From JACCTU01 sp963788055 (GTDB taxonomy: Bacteria > Actinomycetota > Thermoleophilia > Gaiellales > Gaiellaceae), in contig CAWBFA010000005.1 of the NCBI GenBank assembly GCA_963788055.1, positions 62,001-126,000 on the forward strand: 64,000 nucleotides of DNA. Reading direction: 5' to 3'. Positions within the stretch are counted from its first letter, which is position 1; every line of letters begins with the position of its first letter. Shown in pieces: positions 40,321-48,864 of the stretch. Under the pieces are notes generated by a model that had not been told where the DNA came from, ran no database searches, and saw only the letters and a program-made list of their open reading frames with translations. The translations under genes and the position numbers were made by a program.

Positions 40321-41469
40321 ATGGCGAACAGAAACGACTCGGTCTGGACAGAGGAGTCGCTTGCGCAGCTGCGCGAGGACTTCGGCCCCTACTACGAGGA
40401 CCGCACCGTCCTCGTCACGGGCGCCGACGGCTTCATGGGCTCCCACCTGACGGAGGGCCTCTGCCATCTCGGCGCGCACGTGCACGCGTTCGTCCGAGCG
40501 ACCTCGAGCGGCGCCCTGAACAACATCGGACACATCCGAAACCAGCTCAAGGTCCACTGGGCCGACCTGACGGACAAGCACTCGATCGACCTCCTGGTGC
40601 GCCAGCTCAAGACCGCGCCGGACCGGCCGTACGTCTTCCACCTCGGCGCGCAGGCGCACGTCGGGGAGTCGTGGCATCGCCCGTACGAGACCGTGATGGC
40701 GAACACCGTCGGAACGCTCAACCTCCTGCAGTCGGTCGTCGACCACGAGCTCGAGCTGGAGAAGTTCGATACGGCGGGCACGTCGGAGGAGTACGGCAAC
40801 GTGCGCGAGTCGGTCTCGCATCACCACGACTTCGACGACGCGGGCTCGCTGATCCTCCACGAGCGCTCGCCGATCAACCCGAAGTCGATCTACGCGACCG
40901 CGAAGGTCGCAGCCGACTTCCTGACGATGAACTACCACGACGCCTACGGCGTCCCGGGCGTCGTCACGCGCATGTTCAACAACTACGGTCCGCGCCAGAA
41001 CCCGCGCTACGTGACCGGCACGATCATCACGCAGGCCCTCGAGCGGGAGCACATCGAGCTCGGCGCCCTCGACCCGCTGCGTGACTTCTGCTTCTGCACG
41101 GACGGCGTCCGCGGCCACCTGATGGTCGCCGCGAAGGGCACGCCCGGCGACGTCTACGTCTACGGGCAGGGCTCGAACATCTCGATGGCTGACTGGGCCG
41201 CGATGATCCTCCGCATCGGCGAGGAGGACGGCCACTGGAGCGGGCGCGAGATCGTCACCAACCAGGATCGCCTCCGCCCAGGCGTGACTGACGTGATGGC
41301 GCTCCGCGTCGGCTACGAGAAGCTGAGCCGCGAGACCGGCTGGGAGCCGCAGATCTCGTGGGAGGACGGTGTCCGCAAGACGATCCAGTGGTACGCGGGG
41401 AACCGCGAGCGCTGGCTCGGGCGCGTCGACTGGCTCCCGTACACCGCGCCCACCGTCAAGACGGGGTAA
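40321..41469 (+). CDS. NAD-dependent sugar-nucleotide epimerase/dehydratase
   Basis: A 382-residue extended short-chain dehydrogenase: VLVTGADGFMGSHLTEGLCH (30-49) is the NAD loop, FHLGAQAHVGESW, TSEEYGN, and SIYATAKVAADFL (YxxxK). C-terminal RPGVTDVMALRVGYEKLSRE and VRKTIQWY follow the nucleotide-sugar epimerase pattern. The family includes GDP-mannose and UDP-sugar epimerases/dehydratases; the exact substrate is unclear. Sits upstream of the fcl-like gene and probably shares a deoxysugar pathway with gmd. Confidence 0.88.
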   Translation: MANRNDSVWTEESLAQLREDFGPYYEDRTVLVTGADGFMGSHLTEGLCHLGAHVHAFVRATSSGALNNIGHIRNQLKVHWADLTDKHSIDLLVRQLKTAPDRPYVFHLGAQAHVGESWHRPYETVMANTVGTLNLLQSVVDHELELEKFDTAGTSEEYGNVRESVSHHHDFDDAGSLILHERSPINPKSIYATAKVAADFLTMNYHDAYGVPGVVTRMFNNYGPRQNPRYVTGTIITQALEREHIELGALDPLRDFCFCTDGVRGHLMVAAKGTPGDVYVYGQGSNISMADWAAMILRIGEEDGHWSGREIVTNQDRLRPGVTDVMALRVGYEKLSRETGWEPQISWEDGVRKTIQWYAGNRERWLGRVDWLPYTAPTVKTG

Positions 41470-41576
41470 CGGATGCACTTCCTCTCGTTCCTGGGGCGCC
41501 GCTGGTGGTGCGCCGCCGGAGGGGACAGTGCAGGTGGCACGGCCCCGGAAGGCGGCGCGCCGACCAGCGGCGTCAG

Positions 41577-41616
41577 CCTTTCGCGGAGCACGGCTTCGCC
41601 GGGCGAGAGCGAAAGG
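41577..41616. repeat. Inverted repeat upstream of the fcl-like gene
   Basis: CCTTTCGC (41577-41584) and GCGAAAGG (41609-41616) are perfect 8-base arms around 24 bases, ending 11 bases before the GTG at 41628. The 158-base gap (41470-41627) has no gene I can support; the repeat could be an attenuator or an mRNA fold controlling the downstream start. Confidence 0.4.
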
Positions 41617-41627
41617 CGGCCAGGGAC

Positions 41628-42560
41628 GTGAGGACGCTCGTGACCGGGGGCGGCGGCTTCCTCGGGACGCACGTCGTCGAGCGGCTGCAGGAGGAGGGAA
41701 TCGACCCGATGGTCGCGCGGCGTCGCGACTACGACCTGACGCACTGGACCGACGTCGAGCGCCTCTTCCACGACACGAAGCCCGAGCTCGTGCTGCACCT
41801 CGCGGCAGAGGTCGGCGGGATCGGCGCGAACCGCGACAACCCCGGCCGCTACTGGTACTCGAATCTGATGATGGGCGCGCATGTGATCGAGCAGTCGCGC
41901 CTGCACGGCGTCGACAAGCTGCTCGTGCTCGGCACAGTGTGCGCGTACCCGAAGTTCGCGCCCGTCCCGTTCCGCGAGGACGACCTCTGGAACGGCTACC
42001 CGGAGGAGACGAACGCGCCGTACGGCGTCGCGAAGAAGGCACTGCTCATCGGCTCGCAGACCTATCGGGAGCAGTACGGCCTGCACTCCGTCTACCTTCT
42101 GCCCGTCAACCTCTACGGGCCGCGCGACAACTTCAACCTCGAGACCTCGCACGTGATCCCGGCGCTGATCCGCAAGACGCTCGAGGCGCAGGAACGCGGC
42201 GAGAGCGAGGTCGTGCTCTGGGGCGACGGCTCACCGACGCGTGAGTTCCTCTACGTCGAGGACGCCGCCGAGGGGATCGTCCTGGCCGCGCTCCGCTACG
42301 ACGGGCCGGAGCCAGTGAACCTCGGCACAGGCGAGGAGATCCAGATCAAGGACCTCGCCGAGTTGATCGCCGAGGCAACGGGGTTCGAGGGCGAGATCGT
42401 CTGGGACACGACGAAGCCCAACGGCCAGCCTCGGCGCAAGCTCGACACGACGCGCGCGAAGGAGCTGTTCGGGTTCGAGGCCCACACGCCGTTCCGCGAA
42501 GGGATCGCGCGCACGGTCGCGTGGTACCGGGAGCACGCGTCTGCCTATGCAGGTCGCTGA
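41628..42560 (+). CDS. fcl: GDP-L-fucose synthase-like epimerase/reductase
   Basis: Converts GDP-4-keto-6-deoxymannose to GDP-L-fucose. The 310-residue protein has VTGGGGFLGTHVVERLQ, the Fcl-type HLAAEVGGIGANRDNPG, LGTVCAYPKFAPVPFREDD with the SxYP-like loop as TVCAYP, APYGVAKKALL (YxxxK) and NLYGPRDNFN with SHVIPALIRK. The usual catalytic Ser/Thr-SCIYP is TVCAYP here. GTG start; its stop overlaps the next membrane gene by 14 bases. Works downstream of gmd. Confidence 0.88.
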   Translation: MRTLVTGGGGFLGTHVVERLQEEGIDPMVARRRDYDLTHWTDVERLFHDTKPELVLHLAAEVGGIGANRDNPGRYWYSNLMMGAHVIEQSRLHGVDKLLVLGTVCAYPKFAPVPFREDDLWNGYPEETNAPYGVAKKALLIGSQTYREQYGLHSVYLLPVNLYGPRDNFNLETSHVIPALIRKTLEAQERGESEVVLWGDGSPTREFLYVEDAAEGIVLAALRYDGPEPVNLGTGEEIQIKDLAELIAEATGFEGEIVWDTTKPNGQPRRKLDTTRAKELFGFEAHTPFREGIARTVAWYREHASAYAGR

Positions 42561-44233
42561 GCGGCTCCCCCCGCTCGCGCGCTACGAACCCTGGATCGTC
42601 CTCGCGCCGCTCGTCGCCGCGCAGTGGGTCGTGCTCGCCGTGTTCGCGCTGACGGTCCAGCGCAACGGCTGGCTCTTCTACCAGGGCGGCGACCAGACGT
42701 GGTTCTACACGTCGGCCTGGGAGCTCGCGCACGGTCGTGTGCCCGAGACGCTCGTCGGCTACCTCTGGCCGTTCCTGCTCACACCGCTCGCGGCGCTCGC
42801 CGGTCCCGATTTCCTCGACGGCCTTCCCGTGATCATCCTCGCGCAGGTGCTCGTGCTCGCACCGCTCGCGCTCTTCTCCGCCTACTGGATCGCGGCCCGC
42901 ATCGGGGGGCGCCTCCTCGGCTACTTCGCCGCTGTTGCCTGGATCGCGGCGCCGTTCGCGGTGCAACCCCTCTTCGTCGGGCGCTACCACGAGCGGTGGA
43001 ACGAGCAGACGCTTCCGCAGGCGCTCGGCTTGACGGCGCTCGGCGACTTTCCGTCGATGGTGCTGCTGATGGTCGCCGCGGTCTTCGTGCTTCGCGCACT
43101 CGATGGCGCCGCGCGGGGAGACGTCATTGCGGCAGGGATCGTGACGGGGCTCGCGATCGCGCTGAAGCCGGCGAACGGCCTCTTCGTCTTTGCGCCGCTC
43201 GTCGCGTTCGCGCTCACACGTCGGTGGCGTGCGGGGCTCGAGTTCGCGCTCGTGCTCGCACCTACGCTGCTGACGCTCGCCGTCTGGAAGTACCGGGGGA
43301 CCGGGATCTCGGTGCTGGCGCTCGATCCGACCGTGCTCGCCGCAGCGGCGGAGCCTCCGCCGCACCCATCGGAGCTTTCGTGGTGGGAGCAGGTTCGGGA
43401 CTTCGTGCCGCTCGACCTCCACCAGCTGAACCATCAGTTCCTCGGCTTTCGCGAGTACTTCTGGAGCGCGAGGCTGCTCGAGTTCATCCCGGTTGCGGGT
43501 GCGATCGCGATGTCACGACGCTCGATCCCGAAGGCCGCCTTCTTCGGCGTGTGGCTGGCGGCGTTCTTCGTCGTCAAGGGATCGTCGCCCGCAGTGAGCG
43601 TGGAGAGTGCGACCATCTGGCGGCTGCTGATGCCGGCGTGGCCCGCCTACTTCTTCCTCGCCGCCTCGCTGCCGCTACTCGTGCCGGTCTGGGGCGCGCG
43701 ACTTCCGGAACGTTTTCCCGCGCCGCTCCGGGCTCGTGGCGTGGCCGCGCCGCGCCCTCATCCCGCTCGCGTTCGCGCTCGCGCTCCCGTTGGTGGCCAC
43801 CGCGCTCCTGCCTCCCTCGAAGGGTGAGGGCGCCGCAAAGCTGCCCCTTCAGTCGCTCTTCCTCCCCGTCGATCAGGACGTCGGCCTGACGGTCACGCCC
43901 GTCGTCGGCGCGCTCGACCTGAGCTGGCGGGCGCCGAAGCCACGGTCCGCGGACTCCTTCTTCATCGTCTACCGGTCCCCGCTCGAGTACACGCTCTCCG
44001 AAGGCGACCCCCGGGTGATCCATCAGGGGAAGCTCTGCGAACCGACGCAGAATGCGTCGCGGTGCACGATCGAGATGACTGAGGTCGGGCGCACGCGCTC
44101 GTCGCGCTTCGTCGACCGGGTTGGCCGCGGACAGTGGACGTACAGGATCGGGACCGCAGCGAATTGGCTGAACGACGAGAGTCGCGGCGACCCGTTCGTG
44201 ATCTCGCGCCCGCTCAACGTCAGTGTCCGCTAG
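42547..44233 (+). CDS. GT-C-like membrane protein with C-terminal fibronectin-like domain (frameshifted)
   Basis: About 561 residues after correction. The first part has some ten helices with QGGDQTWFYTSAWELAHGRV in the first loop, the acidic GT-C region. The frame shifts near 43713-43716: removing one T of TTTT gives ERFPRRSGLVAWPRRALIPL and continues. The C-terminal domain (about 430-561) looks like a fibronectin III fold: ALDLSWRAPKP, FFIVYRSP, GQWTYRIGTAANWLND. Likely a transferase acting on polyprenyl-linked glycan. Same operon as the fcl-like gene. Confidence 0.75.
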
Positions 44234-44572
44234 GCGCGCAACCGCCGCGGCGGCCGTCGTCGTGCTCGCGGCTGCGGCTGTCCCGTGGTCCGACGGTCCG
44301 CTTCGACGCCTGGCGGGCGGCGAGGGCAACGGACCGGACCCGACGTTCGACGTGCGAGCTCGACGCCGACGCTTTGCGCGCCGCCGCACCCGTGGTCGAC
44401 GGCTCGAACTACGTGACGGAGTGGCCGGGCGGATCGCCGCTGGAGCAGGGCAACCTCAAGGCGGCGGGGCAGCTGTACTTCGCGCGCGGACTGCCGGTGC
44501 TCGAGCCTTCCCGCGCCGAGTGGATCGTCACGGTGCGCGGCGGGAACGTCCGACGTCATCCGCCGGCGATGA
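44223..44572 (+). CDS. Small membrane-anchored or secreted protein (frameshifted)
   Basis: About 115 residues after correction. It begins MSARRATAAAAVVVLAAAAV, a signal peptide or anchor, then PSRAEWIVTVRGG after ADALRAAAPVVDGSNYVTEW. One extra G near 44351 and one extra C near 44552 must be removed to read through; the corrected stop (TGA at 44570) then overlaps the ATG of the next gene as ATGA, the usual pattern here. Function unknown. The GTG at 44223 overlaps the upstream stop. Confidence 0.55.
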
Positions 44573-45877
44573 GCCTCGTCGCCGGCGTCTTGGCCGTCAA
44601 CGCGGCGTTCCTCGCCGTTGGGTACGCGCTCGTCGGCCCGCCGCGCCGGCGCGCGTCCTGGGCCGGCGTCGCGTTGCTCGTCGGCGCCGGTGGCGTCGGC
44701 ATGCTCGTCTTCTTCGCGACCATCGTCGGGCTGCGCGCGAGCCTCGCGGTGGCTGCAGCGGCGGCCGCGATCCTCGCCCTCGGCGGGCTGGTCTTCTGGC
44801 GGCGCGTCGGGGCCGAGCGCGCAGCCGGTGGGCGGGCGGTCGCTCGACCCGTTGACGGCAGGAGCGTTCGGCGTGATCGCCGCGGTCTGCATCCTCGGCG
44901 TCGTCGGTGGCTTTCGCTCCGCCCCCTGGCTCGACGACGTGTGGGGGATCTGGCTGCCGAAAGGGCTTGCGCTCTGGCACCACGGACTCGACGAGCGGCT
45001 GTTCGCCCCGAACGGCGAGTACGTGACCTTCGGAGTCCCGGACTACCCGCTCTGGTGGTCGGTCGTCACGAGCCTGGACGTTCAGGCCGTTGGCGACCTC
45101 GACGTGCGTGTCGTCTGCGCGCAGCTCGCGCTGCTCACGGTCGCGTTCGTCGGCGCCGTCGCGCGGCTGCTCTGGGACTGCGTCAGGCCCACCGTGCTCG
45201 CGGCTTCGCTGCTCCTGCTCGTCCTCTCGCCCGAGCTGTGGAGGCAGGTCCAGGGAGGCGTCGCCGACCTTCCGCTCGCGATCTACCTCGCGCTCGCGCT
45301 GCTGGCAGGCGCACGGTGGCTGCAGACGCGCGAGCCGTTCCTGCTCGCGCTTGCCGGATTCGCGCTCGCGGTCGCGCTGCAGATCAAGACCGAGGCGCCG
45401 GCCGAGGTGGCGGCACTGGTGGTCGTCGGCGCGCTCTTCGCGCGCCGCTTCCTCTGGACCGGGCTCGCGCTCCTGGCAGCGGTGCCGTGGTTGGCGTGGC
45501 GGTGGGCGCACGACGTGCCGAGTCGGGCCGAGCTCGACTTCTCGCGCGTCGAGCGCGTCCCCGACGCGCTGCGCGCGGTCGCCGAGCACGTCTTCGACCC
45601 GACCGAGTGGCTCGTCCTCGTCCCGCTCGTGATCGTGCTCGCGCTGGTCGCCCGGCAGCCGAAGGTGCTGCTCGCACCCGGAGCGCTGCTCGCGGTCGTC
45701 CTGATCGCCTACTGGATCGACCGCGACGAGATCGGCTACGTGCTCGCGACGTCCGCCTACCGCGTGGTCGACCCGATCGTTCTAAGTGCGGCGGTGTTGA
45801 TCCCGCTCCTCGCGGAATCGTTCTTCCAGCAGCGCGAGGCGTTGCGCGAGGATCGTGCTCTGGTCGGAGAGCCGTGA
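44569..45877 (+). CDS. Integral membrane glycosyltransferase-like protein (frameshifted)
   Basis: About 435 residues after removing one base near 44820-44835. Starts MSLVAGVLAVNAAFLAVGYA with four N-terminal helices, then LDPLTAGAFGVIAAVCILGV and WLDDVWGIWLPKGLALWHHG, an acidic first-loop motif as in GT-C/GT39 proteins, followed by six or more helices (LLLLVLSPELWRQVQGGVAD). Coupled to the small gene upstream. Its 3' end overlaps the convergent DUF2304 gene by 96 bases, unusually long. Confidence 0.7.
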
Positions 45878-46150
45878 GATCACGGTCGAGTAGTGCAGCA
45901 GCACGAGCAGGATGAAGAGGATTCCCACGGCGAAGAGGATCGCCGGCGGGTAGCCGCTGATCCCGAACCAGCCGGCGATCGTGTTCAGCCCGCCCCGCCA
46001 GATCGACAGGACGAGCAGCACGACGCCCGTGAGCAGCCAGAGCAGCGCGTAGCGCTCGCGTAGGCGCCGCGAGCGGATCAGCTCGAAGACGACGAGGAGC
46101 AGGAGCAGCGACGCGATTGCCGCCGCGACCGAAACGCGGAGGGGAGTCAA
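45782..46150 (-). CDS. DUF2304 family membrane protein
   Basis: A 122-residue protein with three helices (LRVSVAAAIASLLLLLVVFE, YALLWLLTGVVLLVLSIW, PPAILFAVGILFILLVLLHY) and a C-terminal charged coiled coil. DUF2304 genes regularly sit beside a GT2 polyprenyl-phosphate sugar synthase, as here. Start is a TTG in a TTGA overlap with the GT2 stop. It may anchor or regulate the synthase or help move the lipid-linked sugar. Confidence 0.85.
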   Translation of the reverse strand: MTPLRVSVAAAIASLLLLLVVFELIRSRRLRERYALLWLLTGVVLLVLSIWRGGLNTIAGWFGISGYPPAILFAVGILFILLVLLHYSTVISRLSDQSTILAQRLALLEERFREERDQHRRT

Positions 46151-46905
46151 TCGAGCGGTACCGCCTTCCTTCGAAACAGCGCGACGAAGATCGCCAGCAC
46201 GACCTTCACCATGTAGTAGACGGAGTGGAGCGTCGTGATCGAGGAACGGCCGGTCTCGCGGGCGCGCATCGTCACCGGCACCTCCTGCAGGCGCAGGCGG
46301 TGCTTGAAGACCATCACCGTCGCCTCCGCCTCCGGGTAGTCGTGCGGGTAGTCGGCGGCGAAGAGGCGGATGCCGAGCCGGTTCACCGCCTGGAAGCCGG
46401 ATGTCGGATCCGTGATCCGCTGCCGCGTCAACGCGGAGACGATCCAGGCGAGCAGGCGAATCCCTGCGCGCCGCGACCGCGAGGAGCGATACCCGGTGCC
46501 GCCGATGAACCGCGACCCGACGGCCACGTCGGCCTCGTCGGCAAGCACCGGGCGCAAGATGGCGTCCAGCTCGGCCGGGTCGTGCTGCCCGTCGCCGTCG
46601 GCGCGGACCGCGACATCGAAGTCCTGCTCCCACGCGTAGCGAAAACCCGTTTGCACCGCGCCGCCGATGCCGAGGTTGAACGGAAGCGAGATCACGTTGG
46701 CGCCGGCCGCCCGTGCGACCTCCGCAGTTCGATCGGTCGAGCCGTCATCGACCACCACGACGCAGAGGCCAGGGTCGTAGGCCAGGAGCTCGCTCACGAC
46801 ACGCGCGATCGAGGCCTCCTCGTCGTACGCGGGGACGATGGCGACGCGACGCAACGCGCGCAGCCGCTCTGCGTCGAGCTTCGGCTCCTCGAGCACCTCG
46901 GTCAC
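46147..46905 (-). CDS. GT2 polyprenyl-phosphate sugar synthase (DPM1-like)
   Basis: A 252-residue GT2 of the dolichyl-phosphate mannose synthase group: VAIVPAYDEEASIARVVSEL, VVVVDDGSTDRTAEVARAAG, LPFNLGIGGAVQTGFRYAWE, VRADGDGQHDPAELD (catalytic DGQH) and SRFIGGTGYRSS, with a C-terminal membrane helix near SVYYMVKVVLAIFVALF. It probably makes the polyprenyl-phosphate sugar used by the GT-C proteins in this locus. GTG start overlaps the upstream stop (GTGA); coupled to DUF2304. Confidence 0.92.
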   Translation of the reverse strand: MTEVLEEPKLDAERLRALRRVAIVPAYDEEASIARVVSELLAYDPGLCVVVVDDGSTDRTAEVARAAGANVISLPFNLGIGGAVQTGFRYAWEQDFDVAVRADGDGQHDPAELDAILRPVLADEADVAVGSRFIGGTGYRSSRSRRAGIRLLAWIVSALTRQRITDPTSGFQAVNRLGIRLFAADYPHDYPEAEATVMVFKHRLRLQEVPVTMRARETGRSSITTLHSVYYMVKVVLAIFVALFRRKAVPLD

Positions 46906-48107
46906 GCGACCGTCTCGCGCACACCGAGGCCGACGAGGTCGAGCAGGCGACGCGCACGGTGCGCGTACGTGTGCTCGTCGAGCGCCCGCTCCCGCGCACG
47001 AGCGCCGAGCTCCTCGGCAGCGCTCTGATCGCCGAGCAGCTCGCGATACGCGGCGGTCGCGCCGTCGGCGTCCTCGACCACGAGGAGCTCGCGGCCCGGC
47101 TCGAACCACGTCTCGATCCCCTCGTGCGGATTCGACACGATCGCCGCGCCGGCCATCGCGAGCTCGAACGGGCGCGCGGTCGACGAGGCGCGCACGGTCG
47201 CGTGCGCGCGTCGCGTCACGTTGAGCGCGACCCGCGACGCGGAGATCGCGCGGTTGAACGCGTTGAACGGGATCACGCCGAGCGAACGAGCGCGACCGAT
47301 GTCGCCCTGGAAGTCCTCCCCGCCCAGCGCGAAGTCGACCTCGGGCAGACGGCGCGACGGCTCGCCGACGAGCTCGCCCATCCACTCGCGGCGGAACTTG
47401 TCCCCGTAGCCGTAGAAGAACACGTCCTGCTCCTTCTCGACCGGGAGCGGCTTGAAGAGCTCGGGGTCGGCCGCCCAGTAGAGCGCTTCGGCGCGGCGAG
47501 CTCCGAGCTCGCGCAGCCGGTCGAGCCCGCCCTCCGAGTTCGAGACGACGAGGTCGTATTCGCCCGGGTCGGCGCCGTAGTAGTAGTTGAACCCGGTGTC
47601 CATGCCGCCGAACTCGGGCAGGCTCATCGGGACGTCGCCGTCGTAGAAGACGACGGGGACGCCGAACCGCTCGCGAAGCGCGGTCGGGATCCCGCGCAGG
47701 TGGGCCATCGGCACTGTGAAGACGAGCACCGCGTCGACATCGCCCTCGCGCTCGAGGATCCGCTCGACGTGCCTCTGCCAACGCGGCGTGACCCAGCGCC
47801 AGACGACCTCGCGTACGAACCGGTCCGTGTCGCCAGGGTCGGACTCCGCGCGGCGGAGATAACGGTCACCCTTGACGCGCGCCCAGGCGTCGCGCGCGCG
47901 CGCGAAGCTCTCGCCCTCGAGGTAGGCAGGGTTCGGAGCGGTCCGCCACCACGGAGACTCGATCGGTCGACCGCGGTACGGGGTGACGATCAGGTCCACG
48001 CCGACCTCGTAGAGCCCCTTCCAGAGCTGCCACCACGCCGGCGTGCAGCCGTACCGGAAGTCGAGGTCGATCGCCGAGGCGACCGCGAGGATCTTCGGGG
48101 CCTTCAC
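46902..48107 (-). CDS. CgeB-like glycosyltransferase
   Basis: A 401-residue GT-B protein: N-terminal MKAPKILAVASAIDLDFRYG, a WWRTAPNPAYLEG region, then FGVPVVFYDGDVPMSLPEFG, YDLVVSNSEGGLDRLRELGA, FFYGYGDKFRREWMGELVGE and the donor-lobe ARPFELAMAGAAIVSNPHEG with FEPGRELLVV. These fit the CgeB/Glyco_trans_1_2 family seen in spore-coat and polysaccharide loci. The GTG start follows the SAM methyltransferase gene by 19 bases. Confidence 0.85.
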   Translation of the reverse strand: MKAPKILAVASAIDLDFRYGCTPAWWQLWKGLYEVGVDLIVTPYRGRPIESPWWRTAPNPAYLEGESFARARDAWARVKGDRYLRRAESDPGDTDRFVREVVWRWVTPRWQRHVERILEREGDVDAVLVFTVPMAHLRGIPTALRERFGVPVVFYDGDVPMSLPEFGGMDTGFNYYYGADPGEYDLVVSNSEGGLDRLRELGARRAEALYWAADPELFKPLPVEKEQDVFFYGYGDKFRREWMGELVGEPSRRLPEVDFALGGEDFQGDIGRARSLGVIPFNAFNRAISASRVALNVTRRAHATVRASSTARPFELAMAGAAIVSNPHEGIETWFEPGRELLVVEDADGATAAYRELLGDQSAAEELGARARERALDEHTYAHRARRLLDLVGLGVRETVA

Positions 48108-48126
48108 CGGCCCGATTTTGCCCGAG

Positions 48127-48864
48127 TCAGCGGCTGTGGCCCGTAAAGACTTTGGTTACGAAGGGAAACTCGAACGTTCCGGGGGGAGCAAGCGCGCGGA
48201 TTCGCTCGAGCAGCATGGCGCGCTCGTCCTCGGGTAACTTCGCGATGAAGCTGACCGACGAAGCGCGGGCGACGAGCCCGTCGGCGTCCATCAGCTGCAC
48301 GTGCGGGAACGTTCGTTCCTCGACGTCGATGATGAGCGGAGAGTCGAGCGGCCCGCCGTCGGGGTGACCGCTTCCGCCGGGATAGGCGTCCCCCTTGTAC
48401 GGCCTGATCGCCTCCGCGTACGCCTGGTGCAGCGGCTGCGACTCGTCGCGCACGTTCCAGATGAGCGCGACGCTTCCGCGGGGACGGAGGACGCGAGTCA
48501 TCTCCGCCAGGGCACGGTCGCGATCGAACCAGTGGAACGCCTGCGCCGCGGTTACGGCATCTGCGGTCCCGTCCTCGAGCGGGATCGACTCGGCGGTCCC
48601 CTCGAGCGCTTCCGCGTCGACGTTGCGCTCGAAGATCGCGCGCATCTCGGCGATCGGCTCGACACCGGTAACGCGTAGTCCGCGGGCGACGAGCTGGCGC
48701 GCGAACTTGCCCGTGCCGGCACCGACGTCCACGACGTGCGCGCCCGGCTCGAGCCCGAGCGCTTCGATGATGTGGTCGAGCGCCTCCTCCGGATAGTCAG
48801 GGCGCGCCCGCTCGTACACCTCGGCCGCGGTCTCGAAGCCGCGCGCGGTCGGGTGGATGCTCAG
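48127..48864 (-). CDS. Class I SAM-dependent methyltransferase
   Basis: A 245-residue Methyltransf_11-type protein: HPTARGFETAAEVYERARPD at the N-terminus, VVDVGAGTGKFARQLVARGL (motif I), VTGVEPIAEM, LEGTAESIPLEDGTADAVTA and AFHWFDRDRALAEMTRVLRP. The conserved HPTA...YERARPDYP segment is preceded only by a CTG at 48864, in a CTGA overlap with the WbaP-like stop; the next GTG would remove 14 residues of it. Substrate unknown; its position suggests glycan or a lipid intermediate. Confidence 0.85.
   Translation of the reverse strand: MSIHPTARGFETAAEVYERARPDYPEEALDHIIEALGLEPGAHVVDVGAGTGKFARQLVARGLRVTGVEPIAEMRAIFERNVDAEALEGTAESIPLEDGTADAVTAAQAFHWFDRDRALAEMTRVLRPRGSVALIWNVRDESQPLHQAYAEAIRPYKGDAYPGGSGHPDGGPLDSPLIIDVEERTFPHVQLMDADGLVARASSVSFIAKLPEDERAMLLERIRALAPPGTFEFPFVTKVFTGHSR

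Noticed and set aside
43713..43716. Possible programmed frameshift or transcriptional slippage at TTTT
   Set aside because: There is no stimulatory structure or slippery heptamer, and similar one-base errors occur in nearby genes at unrelated sequences, so sequence error explains it better.
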